Of a stretch of DNA of 5,375 nt, positions 1 through 5,158 are shown piece after piece. The position numbers and the translations under genes were made by a program. Where the stretch lies: positions 1-5,375 of the forward strand of contig JAPWUY010000164.1 of assembly GCA_028275295.1 (NCBI GenBank), written 5' to 3'. Under the pieces are notes generated by a model. It ran no database searches. It saw nothing but the letters and a program-made list of their open reading frames with translations, and had not been told where the DNA came from. This stretch comes from Thermodesulfobacteriota bacterium (GTDB lineage: Bacteria > Desulfobacterota > Desulfocorpusculales > Desulfocorpusculum). The stretch's first letter is position 1, and every line of letters begins with the position of its first letter.

Positions 1-362
1 TTGTCGAGGCGCCTGAGCTGCGTATCCCAAAACGACCGCTGCCAAAGGGGCCGCTCCTCGGGATGAGGCCACCTTCTACTAGCGCGCGCCTTCCAGAACC
101 TGACCCATTCCTCCAAGGAAGGCACATTCTCGCCCCACGGAGCGCAAAATAGATGCACATGGTCGGGCATTATGACATATCTTCCTACAAGCCAACCCCG
201 GGCCTCCTTCCACACGGCCTGGAGAACCTCGTGAATCTCCTTGCGGGCGAGTATTTGTTTCTTTTCCTTGGTGCAAACCGTGACGAAGATGATGACGGGC
301 CGTATACCGAATCCCCTGGGAGGCAAATGGACCGGAGAACGTCTCGCGGGCCGCTCCTTCAT
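1..362 (-). CDS. REP-associated tyrosine transposase (RAYT / TnpA_REP, Y1 HUH family), N-terminal part
   Basis: Reading the minus strand from the ATG at 362-360 gives 120 residues with no stop; the frame leaves the window at position 1, so the gene is partial. Residues 62-72 read YVIMPDHVHLF. This is the HUH motif (His68-Val-His70, at 153-161) that binds the divalent metal in Y1 transposases, in the form typical of RAYTs. Residues 107-118 (WQRSFWDTQLRR) match the conserved segment that precedes the helix carrying the catalytic tyrosine; that helix lies beyond the window. An early strand (VIIFVTVCT, 23-31) is also typical of the fold. Known RAYTs are single-copy, domesticated relatives of IS200/IS605 transposases that bind and cleave single-stranded REP hairpins. 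The start is chosen because AGGAGG lies 4 nt upstream. The REP-like array that begins about 115 bp upstream supports the call. A generic IS200-like transposase is less likely, given that context and the WQRSFWD motif. Confidence 0.9.
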   Translation of the reverse strand, partial: MKERPARRSPVHLPPRGFGIRPVIIFVTVCTKEKKQILARKEIHEVLQAVWKEARGWLVGRYVIMPDHVHLFCAPWGENVPSLEEWVRFWKARASRRWPHPEERPLWQRSFWDTQLRRLD

Positions 363-366
363 GTGG

Positions 367-380
367 CCTCCTTTTTGGAG
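367..380 (-). promoter_or_regulatory. RBS of the RAYT gene, within a small inverted repeat
   Basis: On the minus strand AGGAGG (367-372) lies 4 nt before the ATG, which fixes the start. The same bases take part in a short inverted repeat, CTCC (368-371) and GGAG (377-380) around five T residues on the + strand. In the mRNA this hairpin could partly cover the Shine-Dalgarno bases. The stem is only 4 bp, so any regulatory effect is uncertain. Confidence 0.6.
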
Positions 381-417
381 AAGAACCTTGCCAAAGGCCG
401 AGTCAGCACGTTGGCAT

Positions 418-434
418 CCGGTTTTTTCAACCGG
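418..434. repeat. Perfect inverted repeat in the RAYT leader
   Basis: CCGGTT (418-423) and AACCGG (429-434) pair across a 5-nt loop. The hairpin lies about 55 nt upstream of the RAYT start and would be in its 5' leader if transcription starts further upstream. It is unrelated in sequence to the A and B hairpins. It could be a regulatory hairpin or chance. Confidence 0.4.
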
Positions 435-551
435 ACAATCCGCTCCGTGGCTTGCCGAGCGCCCCCCCCGCGCATAATGTCGGCATCGCGCCTTACCGAT
501 GCATTTCGCCTTTGAAGCCGCTGGCTCTCCTTGTCCGGGTTCCGGTTTCGC

Positions 552-575
552 GGAGGGGCGGGCTCCGCACGCCCG
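552..575 (+). repeat. REP-like element A1
   Basis: GGAG followed by an imperfect hairpin: GGGCG pairs with CGCCC, then a G-A mismatch, then a GC/GC pair closing a TCC loop. It is the nearest repeat to the RAYT gene, about 190 bp from its start codon. Preceded by TTCCGGTTTCGC, shared with A3. Confidence 0.9.
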
Positions 576-643
576 CATGGAAATGCTTTCGTTTCACCCC
601 GGCACCTCCCCGCTAGGCCATCCGTCCTCCGCTCACCCCCCTT

Positions 644-667
644 GGAGGGGCGGGCTCCGCACGCCCG
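644..667 (+). repeat. REP-like element A2
   Basis: Identical to A1 over all 24 bp (TCC loop), but preceded by a C-run and CTT rather than the TTTCGC flank. It closes the first copy of the 192-bp duplication. Confidence 0.9.
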
Positions 668-742
668 TGATGTCGGCATGGCGCCTTACCGATGCATCTC
701 GCTTTGAAGCCGCTGGCCCTCCTTGTAAGGTTCCGGTTTCGC

Positions 743-766
743 GGAGGGGCGGGCTCCGCACGCCCG
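743..766 (+). repeat. REP-like element A3
   Basis: Identical to A1, and the duplicate of A1 in the second copy of the tandem segment, with the same TTCCGGTTTCGC flank before it and CATGGAAATGC after it. Confidence 0.9.
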
Positions 767-833
767 CATGGAAATGCCTTGGCTTCACCCCGGCATGTCC
801 CCGCTAGGCCACCCGTCCTGCGCTCACCCCCTC

Positions 834-857
834 GGAGGGGCGGGCTCCGCACGCCCG
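834..857 (+). repeat. REP-like element A4
   Basis: Identical to A1 (TCC loop). It is the last A of the duplicated segment and the first to be followed by a B element, 132 bp further on. Confidence 0.9.
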
Positions 858-893
858 CGAGGAAGGCACAACGCCAACCGAAATGTTCCCCCT

Positions 894-949
894 TTCGGCC
901 ACCGGCCTCTCGCCAACTCGTCCGCGATCATGACGCGCTCGGGTTTGCG
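894..949. repeat. 56-bp exact direct repeat in A-B spacer, copy 1
   Basis: This stretch, starting TTCGGCCACCGGCCTC and ending CTCGGGTTTGCG, recurs without a mismatch at 1658-1713, 764 bp away. The equivalent spacer between A6 and B2 keeps only its beginning (CGGCCACCGGCCTCTCGCC). The identity suggests recent duplication or gene conversion between non-adjacent units. Confidence 0.9.
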
Positions 950-965
950 TCCGGCCCGTATTCGC

Positions 966-995
966 GGGCGCGGAGACCGCGCCCCTCCGAGAAAA
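966..995 (-). repeat. REP-like element B1
   Basis: On the minus strand: TTTTCTC, then GGAG, then a perfect 8-bp palindrome GGGCGCGG / CCGCGCCC with a TCT loop (core 966-984). It shares the GGAGGGGCG side with class A but has a perfect stem and an added TTTTCTC prefix. Confidence 0.9.
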
Positions 996-1056
996 TCGCC
1001 CCTCGCGTTATCTCCGGGTTTTCCCCGCAAGGCCACCTCCCCCCGGCTCACCCCCC

Positions 1057-1080
1057 GGAGGGGCGGGCTCTGCACGCCCG
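1057..1080 (+). repeat. REP-like element A5 (TCT-loop subtype)
   Basis: Same as A1 except for one transition in the loop (TCT instead of TCC) and a CCCCCC flank directly before GGAG. It follows a B element, like the other two TCT-loop copies A7 and A8. Confidence 0.9.
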
Positions 1081-1145
1081 GATGGGAACGCCTTGGCTCC
1101 CCGGGCATCTCCCCGCTAGGCGACCCGGTCTGGGCTCACCCCCTT

Positions 1146-1169
1146 GGAGGGGCGGGCTCCGCACGCCCG
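1146..1169 (+). repeat. REP-like element A6
   Basis: TCC-loop form with a CCCCCTT flank, 89 bp after A5. It follows an A rather than a B element and is followed by the GAGGAAGGC spacer also seen after A4. Confidence 0.9.
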
Positions 1170-1278
1170 CGAGGAAGGCGTAACGCTAACCGAAATGCTC
1201 TCTCCCTCCGGCCACCGGCCTCTCGCCTACCCGTGGATCGTCACACCATACCCCGGCCCGCCTCCGGCCTTGCCACCC

Positions 1279-1308
1279 GGGCGCGGAGACCGCGCCCCTC
1301 CGAGAAAA
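1279..1308 (-). repeat. REP-like element B2
   Basis: Identical to B1 across the 30-bp element. With its flank (1265-1308) it is a perfect 44-bp inverted copy of 4774-4817 in the right array. Confidence 0.9.
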
Positions 1309-1373
1309 TCGCCCTCCGCGTTGTCTTTGCGCCTTCCCCCCTAGGCGCTGGGCATTGCGACTGGTTTCCCCCC

Positions 1374-1397
1374 GGAGGGGCGGGCTCTGCACGCCCG
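1374..1397 (+). repeat. REP-like element A7 (TCT-loop subtype)
   Basis: TCT loop and CCCCCC flank before GGAG, as in A5 and A8. It lies 95 bp after B2. Confidence 0.9.
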
Positions 1398-1505
1398 CGT
1401 GGATGGCTTGGGCTTGACCGGGGCATTTGTCCTCTCGGCCGCCGGCTTATCATAATCGCACCAATGGGAACGCAATGTCTCGGCATTCGTCCGGCCGTAC
1501 CACCC

Positions 1506-1535
1506 GGGCGCGGAGACCGCGCCCCTCCGAGAAAA
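1506..1535 (-). repeat. REP-like element B3
   Basis: Intact B hairpin (core 1506-1524) with the TTTTCTC prefix on the minus strand. It is preceded on the + strand by GTACCACCC, the same flank as B4. Confidence 0.9.
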
Positions 1536-1597
1536 CCACCTCTCGCATTACCTCCGGGTTTCCCCCGCTAGGCCACCCCACCTTGGCCAACCCCCCC

Positions 1598-1621
1598 GGA
1601 GGGGCGGGCTCTGCACGCCCG
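1598..1621 (+). repeat. REP-like element A8 (TCT-loop subtype)
   Basis: Last A of the left arm, with TCT loop and CCCCCCC flank. It is followed by CAATGTCGGCAT, the sequence that also opens the 192-bp duplication at 477 and 670. Confidence 0.9.
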
Positions 1622-1657
1622 CAATGTCGGCATAACGTCAACCGAAACGTCCCACCA

Positions 1658-1713
1658 TTCGGCCACCGGCCTCTCGCCAACTCGTCCGCGATCATGACGC
1701 GCTCGGGTTTGCG
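1658..1713. repeat. 56-bp exact direct repeat in A-B spacer, copy 2
   Basis: Exact copy of 894-949. It sits in the spacer between A8 and B4, as copy 1 sits between A4 and B1, so both copies have the same place within the unit. Confidence 0.9.
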
Positions 1714-1740
1714 CCCGGCCCGCCTCCGGCCGTACCACCC

Positions 1741-1770
1741 GGGCGCGGTCCTCGCGCCGCTCCGAGAAAA
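1741..1770 (-). repeat. REP-like element B4, degenerate
   Basis: The CTCCGAGAAAA tail and outer stem bases are present, but the centre has changed. A 6-bp stem GGCGCG (1742-1747) / CGCGCC (1753-1758) now closes a 5-nt loop. The outermost pair is lost. The sequence is decaying but still palindromic. Confidence 0.8.
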
Positions 1771-1865
1771 CCACCTCCCGCGCCATCTCCCGCCCCTTCC
1801 CCGCAAGGCCCTCACCTGTTGGCTTTCCCATCCTTTGGGCCCCCGTTTCCACAACGCTCATCTGT

Positions 1866-1880
1866 GCCCCTCCGAGAAAA
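1866..1880 (-). repeat. REP-like element B5, half copy
   Basis: Only GCCCCTCCGAGAAAA (+ strand), the prefix half of a B element, remains. The other stem arm is missing and replaced by unrelated sequence. It marks the inner edge of the left array. Confidence 0.7.
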
Positions 1881-1953
1881 CCACCCTCCCCGCCTCCTCC
1901 CCCTTGCCGCAAAAAATTTTTCTCCTTCTCCACCATGAGGTGCTTTTTTCCTC

Positions 1954-1983
1954 TTGACAAGCTGTGAAGGGGGATGGTATTTA
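1954..1983 (+). promoter_or_regulatory. Possible sigma-70-type promoter for the secreted-protein gene
   Basis: A perfect -35 hexamer TTGACA (1954-1959) is followed after 18 bp by TATTTA (1978-1983), a weak -10 matching 3 of 6 consensus bases. Six T residues (1944-1949) and an AAAAAATTTTT tract (1911-1921) lie upstream and could act as UP-like or bent DNA. The hexamer stands where the C-rich array ends and G-rich leader sequence begins. It would give a leader of about 320 nt. The -10 is poor, so the call is tentative. Confidence 0.45.
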
Positions 1984-2313
1984 CTAGGCCTAACTTGGGC
2001 TTGTGGCCATGGGGTGAGAACCATAAAGTTTTCGGTTGATCTTGAGGGCGCGATGGTGTAGACTTGCCCAGACGGTTTGGGGCATCATTTTTGGGGTGAC
2101 TTGAGGAGAAAGGAGGTGGTGCAAAGGAGATCCCGGGTTTGATGGCTTGGTTGGGGTGATTGGCCCAGCGCTCTTCGAGGCGACTGCGGCAAGGCGAGCC
2201 GAGCCACGGGCAAGAGAAGGTGATCCTGGCCAAGGGAAAGTAAAGGAGGTTGAGGGATGGGTAGAGAAGGCAGAGCGAGTTTCGGAAAAAAAGACGGTAA
2301 AGGAGGTGTAAGG
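1984..2313 (+). other. Long G-rich leader / intergenic region with no recognised gene
   Basis: About 330 bases without a supported gene. The + strand is rich in G and full of stops in all frames. No known riboswitch could be matched by eye. Three purine-rich Shine-Dalgarno-like tracts occur: near 2109-2117 with no useful frame after it, at 2243-2250 before an in-frame ATG at 2257, and at 2299-2307 before the chosen ATG at 2314. TTGGCC (2160-2165) and GGCCAA (2228-2233) could pair over a long distance. The region may be an untranslated leader or plain spacer. Confidence 0.5.
2299..2307 (+). promoter_or_regulatory. RBS that decides the start at 2314
   Basis: AAAGGAGGT lies 6 nt before the ATG at 2314. 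A near-copy (AAGGAGGT at 2243-2250, also 6 nt before an ATG at 2257) lies 57 bp upstream in the same frame. The upstream start would add 19 charged residues before the signal peptide, so 2314 is preferred. Confidence 0.75.
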
Positions 2314-4509
2314 ATGAGGAAAAAATGGGCTTACGGTCTTTTGGCGTTTCTGATGGTTGTGGGCATTGCTCTTCCGGGGGCAATGGCTCAGCAGAAAGAC
2401 GTTCAGATAATGACGGCCCTGAGCCAAGATTTCGAGACCACATTCCCCCCCACTGGGTGGGGATGGGGCGATTGCTGGACTACTCCGGGGGTATGCGATG
2501 ACTCATTCCCACTTTACTGGGACTTCGCGGTGGTCTCGCAGAACATCCCTGACGCTGTCCCACATGGCGGCGCTCAGATGCTAAGATTCTACAACAGTGA
2601 CCCCACCACGGCGCCGTGGCAAGACTTCGGGATGGGGACCCCAACTGGAACGGGCGCTGCCAGGTTTGCCGTCCTCAATAACGCGAGCCTACCCCAGCTA
2701 ACCTATTACGTGTACAATTACTGCGCGACCGGGGAGTCGACGGGAGGCGACTGGGTGGATGTGTGGCTCTGGGACGACGTGGGAGGTTGCTGGCTGCTCG
2801 CAGACTCGGCCCCTAGATGCGACACAACAAAGACGAACAAGGCTTGGTATCCGCGTACCATTGACCTCACGGCAGTACCCGACTACACTGACTTTTGTTC
2901 AGGGCTGCCCGTGGACCTCAGGGGACACGACTATACTCCCCCGGGCCATCCGATATATCTCGTCTTCACGGGATCGGATCCCTCGACAACCGACAAAGAC
3001 TATGATTTGCTCATTGACGATGTGACCGTGAAGTGGGCGTGCGCTGGGGACCCGGCGGCGATACTAACGGATACCCTCCCTCCCGCCCTCGTGGGTGTCC
3101 CTTACACATTCACGGTGAAGGTCACCCCTGCGATTTCTGCGGGATGGCAAATGAGAGTAACGAACCTGCCTGCCTCATGGACGTGCGGAGCTCCCTTGCT
3201 AAATGCAACTGGAGACACATTCACAGTATCCTGCGCAACCGCCCCGGCTGCCACGGACATCGGGACGAAGAAGGTCACAGTGGAAATCGACGACGATACC
3301 ATCGCTGGCACCCGCTGCAGGCTCCTCAGCAAGACTTACGACCTTGTGGTCCAACCTCTTGACTGCAGTCTGGTCCAGCTGAAGGCCACACCCGCATCGG
3401 GTAATCTCATCGCGGGAGCTGCGGGAGTAGGGCCTTACACTCAGACTTTCAGCACACAGATCTCGAAGAAGCCCGCCTCTATGAGCGTGGCCTCCGGCGC
3501 CCTTCCACCGGGCCTCTGGCTGGCAACAAGGCCGTCTCCCAACGATAACCTGGTGGACCTAACGGGCACACCGTTGAGCCCGGGCCTTTTCACGTTCACG
3601 GCAACTCTCAGGGACGCGAACGGTTGCGCGGCGCAGGTTGGGCCGTACTCCCTGAACATCATCGGACAGTGCGGGACATATACCCTCTCCGACCTCTCTA
3701 GCACATCGGGGCAAGTGGGGCAGAGCTTCAGCCAGGCTATAGGCGTGACGTTTGCCCCCTCAACGGCAACACCCGGTGCGAGGGCCGCAGCACCGCCTTA
3801 CACTTTCCAGGTATCCGGCGATCTTCCTCCAGGCCTCACCCTGTCTACTACTCCGGGTGGCTCCGCGGGCCTTTTGAGCGGCACGCCGACTGCGGCTGGG
3901 ACCTACAATTTCACGGTCACAATGACCGATGCGGGTGGAAGGTGCACGGCCTCCAAGAGCTACACCGTTACCATCAACCCGCCACCTTGTGGCACGATCA
4001 CCATCACGCCGGCTGACCTCGGTTCCCTGAAGGTGGGTCAGGCTGTGAATGTGGATCTGGATGCAAGTGGTGGCACGGCGCCTTACACCTTTAGCGCTAC
4101 AGGGCTGCCTGCCGGCCTGAGCATCGATGCCAGCACAGGCGTCATAAGCGGCACGCCCACAACGGCCGGCGATTACAGTGTGACGGTCACGGTGACGGAC
4201 GCACTCGGCTGCACCGGCACCAAGACGTACACTGGCACCGTCGCGCCTGCCTCTGCGCCAGTGAGCATAACGAGCATCGACAAGGCGCCGGTATATGGGT
4301 TCAAGCTGGATGTGAAAGGGTCCGGGTTCCAGAGCGGGCTCACGGTGAAGATTGGAAGCACCACTTGGACCAATTACGTCTACAAGAGCTCGAGCTGGAT
4401 TAGGCTGAGGGGCACCGGCCTCAAGGCCCTCTTCCCGCCGGGAGTGCCCGTGACGATCACGGTGACCAACCCTGACGGAGGAGTCGCAACCGGCACATAC
4501 AAGAGATAA
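2314..4509 (+). CDS. Secreted multidomain protein: choice-of-anchor-J-like domain, four Ig-like domains, IPT/TIG-like C-terminus
   Basis: The product has 731 residues. Residues 1-25 form a Sec signal peptide (MRKKW, hydrophobic core, AMA before Gln26), so the protein is exported. Residues ~36-242 resemble a cleaved-adhesin/choice-of-anchor-J jelly roll: they open with DFETTFPPTGW and close with LLIDDVTVKW. Four Ig-like modules follow at ~243-348, 349-451, 452-557 and 558-646. The last three carry the LPPGL...G.LSGTP...G.Y.FTVT.TDA signature of putative Ig (He_PIG/cadherin-like) domains. These modules have a Cys at the start and one near the last strand (351/438, 453/544, 559/633), suggesting one disulfide each. 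Residues ~647-731 look like an IPT/TIG fold ending TVTNPDGGVATGTYKR. No catalytic motif, transmembrane anchor, LPXTG or PEP-CTERM tail is visible. The role is probably adhesion or binding outside the cell, which is inference. The gene is monocistronic, with its own terminator, and lies between the two inverted repeat arrays. Confidence 0.9.
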   Translation: MRKKWAYGLLAFLMVVGIALPGAMAQQKDVQIMTALSQDFETTFPPTGWGWGDCWTTPGVCDDSFPLYWDFAVVSQNIPDAVPHGGAQMLRFYNSDPTTAPWQDFGMGTPTGTGAARFAVLNNASLPQLTYYVYNYCATGESTGGDWVDVWLWDDVGGCWLLADSAPRCDTTKTNKAWYPRTIDLTAVPDYTDFCSGLPVDLRGHDYTPPGHPIYLVFTGSDPSTTDKDYDLLIDDVTVKWACAGDPAAILTDTLPPALVGVPYTFTVKVTPAISAGWQMRVTNLPASWTCGAPLLNATGDTFTVSCATAPAATDIGTKKVTVEIDDDTIAGTRCRLLSKTYDLVVQPLDCSLVQLKATPASGNLIAGAAGVGPYTQTFSTQISKKPASMSVASGALPPGLWLATRPSPNDNLVDLTGTPLSPGLFTFTATLRDANGCAAQVGPYSLNIIGQCGTYTLSDLSSTSGQVGQSFSQAIGVTFAPSTATPGARAAAPPYTFQVSGDLPPGLTLSTTPGGSAGLLSGTPTAAGTYNFTVTMTDAGGRCTASKSYTVTINPPPCGTITITPADLGSLKVGQAVNVDLDASGGTAPYTFSATGLPAGLSIDASTGVISGTPTTAGDYSVTVTVTDALGCTGTKTYTGTVAPASAPVSITSIDKAPVYGFKLDVKGSGFQSGLTVKIGSTTWTNYVYKSSSWIRLRGTGLKALFPPGVPVTITVTNPDGGVATGTYKR

Positions 4510-4514
4510 CCGTA

Positions 4515-4528
4515 GGGCTCTATAGCCC
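4515..4528 (+). repeat. Small hairpin just after the stop codon
   Basis: GGGCT (4515-4519) and AGCCC (4524-4528) pair over a 4-nt loop, 5 nt after the TAA. No T-tract follows. It may help protect the mRNA 3' end or simply add to the terminator that follows. Confidence 0.5.
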
Positions 4529-4534
4529 GAATAG

Positions 4535-4563
4535 AAAGGGGGCCTCGAAAGGCCCCCTTTTTT
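4535..4563 (+). terminator. Rho-independent terminator of the secreted-protein gene
   Basis: GGGGGCC (4538-4544) pairs with GGCCCCC (4551-4557) around a TCGAAA loop and is followed by six T residues (4558-4563). The stem can be extended by AAA/TTT. The reverse direction also has an A/T flank (AAA before the stem), but no T-run long enough to make it clearly bidirectional. Confidence 0.95.
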
Positions 4564-4751
4564 GTGCCCGCGTTGGGGGATCGAGGGGTCCGCGGGTCCA
4601 TTGACGCGGCCGTGCACGGGGCGTGTGGCGATCTCTTGCGGAAATATCCGCCCATTCGAGTGGTCGGCGTTTTTTTTGGAGAAATGCGCCCCGCGGGTGC
4701 GAAAAGGAGGGCCGGATGCAAGTCCATGAAGACGGCCCTGGGCCGTAAGCC
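4564..4751. other. Intergenic stretch with degenerate repeat-like sequence
   Basis: No gene is supported. A stem AGGGCCG (4708-4714) / CGGCCCT (4733-4739) encloses an 18-nt loop. A T-run followed by GGAGAAATGCGCCCCGCGGG (from about 4671) looks like a worn REP-like element, but is too changed to assign to class A or B. The stretch links the terminator to the right array. Confidence 0.4.
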
Positions 4752-4782
4752 CCGAGAAAACGCTAGGCGCCGGTTTTCTCGG
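4752..4782. repeat. Head-to-head B prefixes forming a 10-bp perfect inverted repeat
   Basis: CCGAGAAAAC (4752-4761) pairs with GTTTTCTCGG (4773-4782) around an 11-nt loop. The right arm is the prefix of element B6. The left arm is a B prefix in the opposite orientation whose hairpin has been lost. It marks the inner end of the right array. Confidence 0.8.
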
Positions 4783-4803
4783 AGGGGCGCGGTCTCCGCG
4801 CCC
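4774..4803 (+). repeat. REP-like element B6
   Basis: Intact B element: TTTTCTC prefix, GGAG, and a perfect 8-bp stem with TCT loop (4785-4803). Together with its flank to 4817 it is an exact inverted match of 1265-1308. Confidence 0.9.
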
Positions 4804-4910
4804 GGGTGGCAAGGCCGTACGCAGGCCAAGGGATTTCATTCCCACCGGATGGTTGCCGATGACGCGGTGGCCTAACGGGGACATGCCCGGGTGGGGCGAT
4901 GGTGCCATCG

Positions 4911-4934
4911 CGGGCGTGCGGAGCCCGCCCCTGC
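4911..4934 (-). repeat. REP-like element A9
   Basis: Class A hairpin on the minus strand, TCC-loop form, with one change in the GGAG side (GCAG). The hairpin itself is intact. Confidence 0.88.
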
Positions 4935-4996
4935 AAGGGGGTTAGCCCGTGTGAGACGGCCTTGCGGGGAAATGCCGGAAATAAAATGGGGGGCGA

Positions 4997-5026
4997 TTTT
5001 CTCGGAGGGGCGCGCTCTGCGCGTCC
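4997..5026 (+). repeat. REP-like element B7 with compensatory stem changes
   Basis: TTTTCTC prefix and GGAG as in other B copies, but the stem is GGGCGCGC / GCGCGTCC. The innermost pair has switched from G-C to C-G on both sides and one outer G-C has become a G-T pair. The hairpin of 8 pairs and a TCT loop is preserved. Confidence 0.88.
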
Positions 5027-5134
5027 GCGTGGGGAGGCCGTACTCAAGCCGAGGGATAACATGATCACGGAGGGGCAAACCAACGGCCCGTGGCCTAATG
5101 GGGCGGTCCCCCGGTGGAAGGGAAGGGTCGCCCG

Positions 5135-5158
5135 CGGGCGTGCGGAGCCCGCCCCTCC
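5135..5158 (-). repeat. REP-like element A10
   Basis: Identical to A1 in reverse orientation (TCC loop, GGAG side intact). It lies about 67 bp before the truncated B8. Confidence 0.9.

Larger units (their letters stand above)
477..860. repeat. Tandem duplication of a ~192-bp segment with two A hairpins each
   Basis: The segment starting with ATGTCGGCAT at 477 recurs starting at 670. Both copies run through the same landmarks: CGCCTTACCGATGCAT, a stretch reading TTTGAAGCCGCTGGC, TTCCGGTTTCGCGGAGG, an A hairpin, then GGAAATGC, a CCCCGCTAGGCC box, and a second A hairpin. By eye the copies agree at roughly nine bases in ten with one or two small indels. It is a separate amplification from the A-B units further right. 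Confidence 0.85.
477..1880. repeat. Left REP-like mosaic array (BIME-like), A elements + and B elements -
   Basis: About 1.4 kb without a gene, filled with palindromic repeats. Class A starts at 552, 644, 743, 834, 1057, 1146, 1374 and 1598 (+ strand). Class B starts at 966, 1279, 1506, 1741 (degenerate) and 1866 (half) in the minus orientation. Spacing is regular: A to next A about 89-99 bp, A to B about 132-143 bp, B to A about 91-95 bp. This gives a composite unit of about 224 bp (A4-A5 223, A6-A7 228, A7-A8 224, B2-B3 227). The spacers are themselves conserved and carry a CCCCGCTAGGCC-like box. Mosaics of inverted REPs with conserved spacers are what BIMEs look like in enterobacteria and pseudomonads. 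The adjoining RAYT fits. The + strand is strikingly C-rich throughout. Confidence 0.9.

Noticed and set aside
153..515. Plus-strand 120-codon open frame opposite the RAYT gene
   Set aside because: It lies antisense to a gene with clear catalytic motifs and shows no motifs of its own.
966..995. B hairpins as rho-independent terminators
   Set aside because: The stems are GC-rich, but the T-run lies before the stem on its own strand, not after it. In the other direction the tail is CTCCGAGAAAA.
477..1880. CRISPR array
   Set aside because: Repeats are palindromic, occur in both orientations, and the spacers are long, uneven and conserved from unit to unit. No cas gene is present.
359..1957. Several open frames of 66-267 codons across the left array on both strands
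   Set aside because: They translate the GC-rich repeats, giving recurring peptides such as GRAEPAPPR or GGAGSARPRG in every frame. They lack family motifs and convincing ribosome binding sites.
1984..2313. Riboswitch in the long leader
   Set aside because: No conserved core of a known class could be matched by eye and no terminator or clear RBS-sequestering stem was found. A covariance-model search would be decisive.
1568..2443. 291-codon open frame on the minus strand
   Set aside because: It spans the array, the leader and the start of the secreted-protein gene. Its composition is Pro/Ser-rich low complexity, explained by a purine-rich opposite strand with few stops. No domain is recognisable.
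3760..4908. 382-codon minus-strand open frame opposite the secreted-protein gene
   Set aside because: It overlaps the Ig-like coding region, the terminator and a REP-like repeat. The translation is Arg/Gly-rich and has no family signature.
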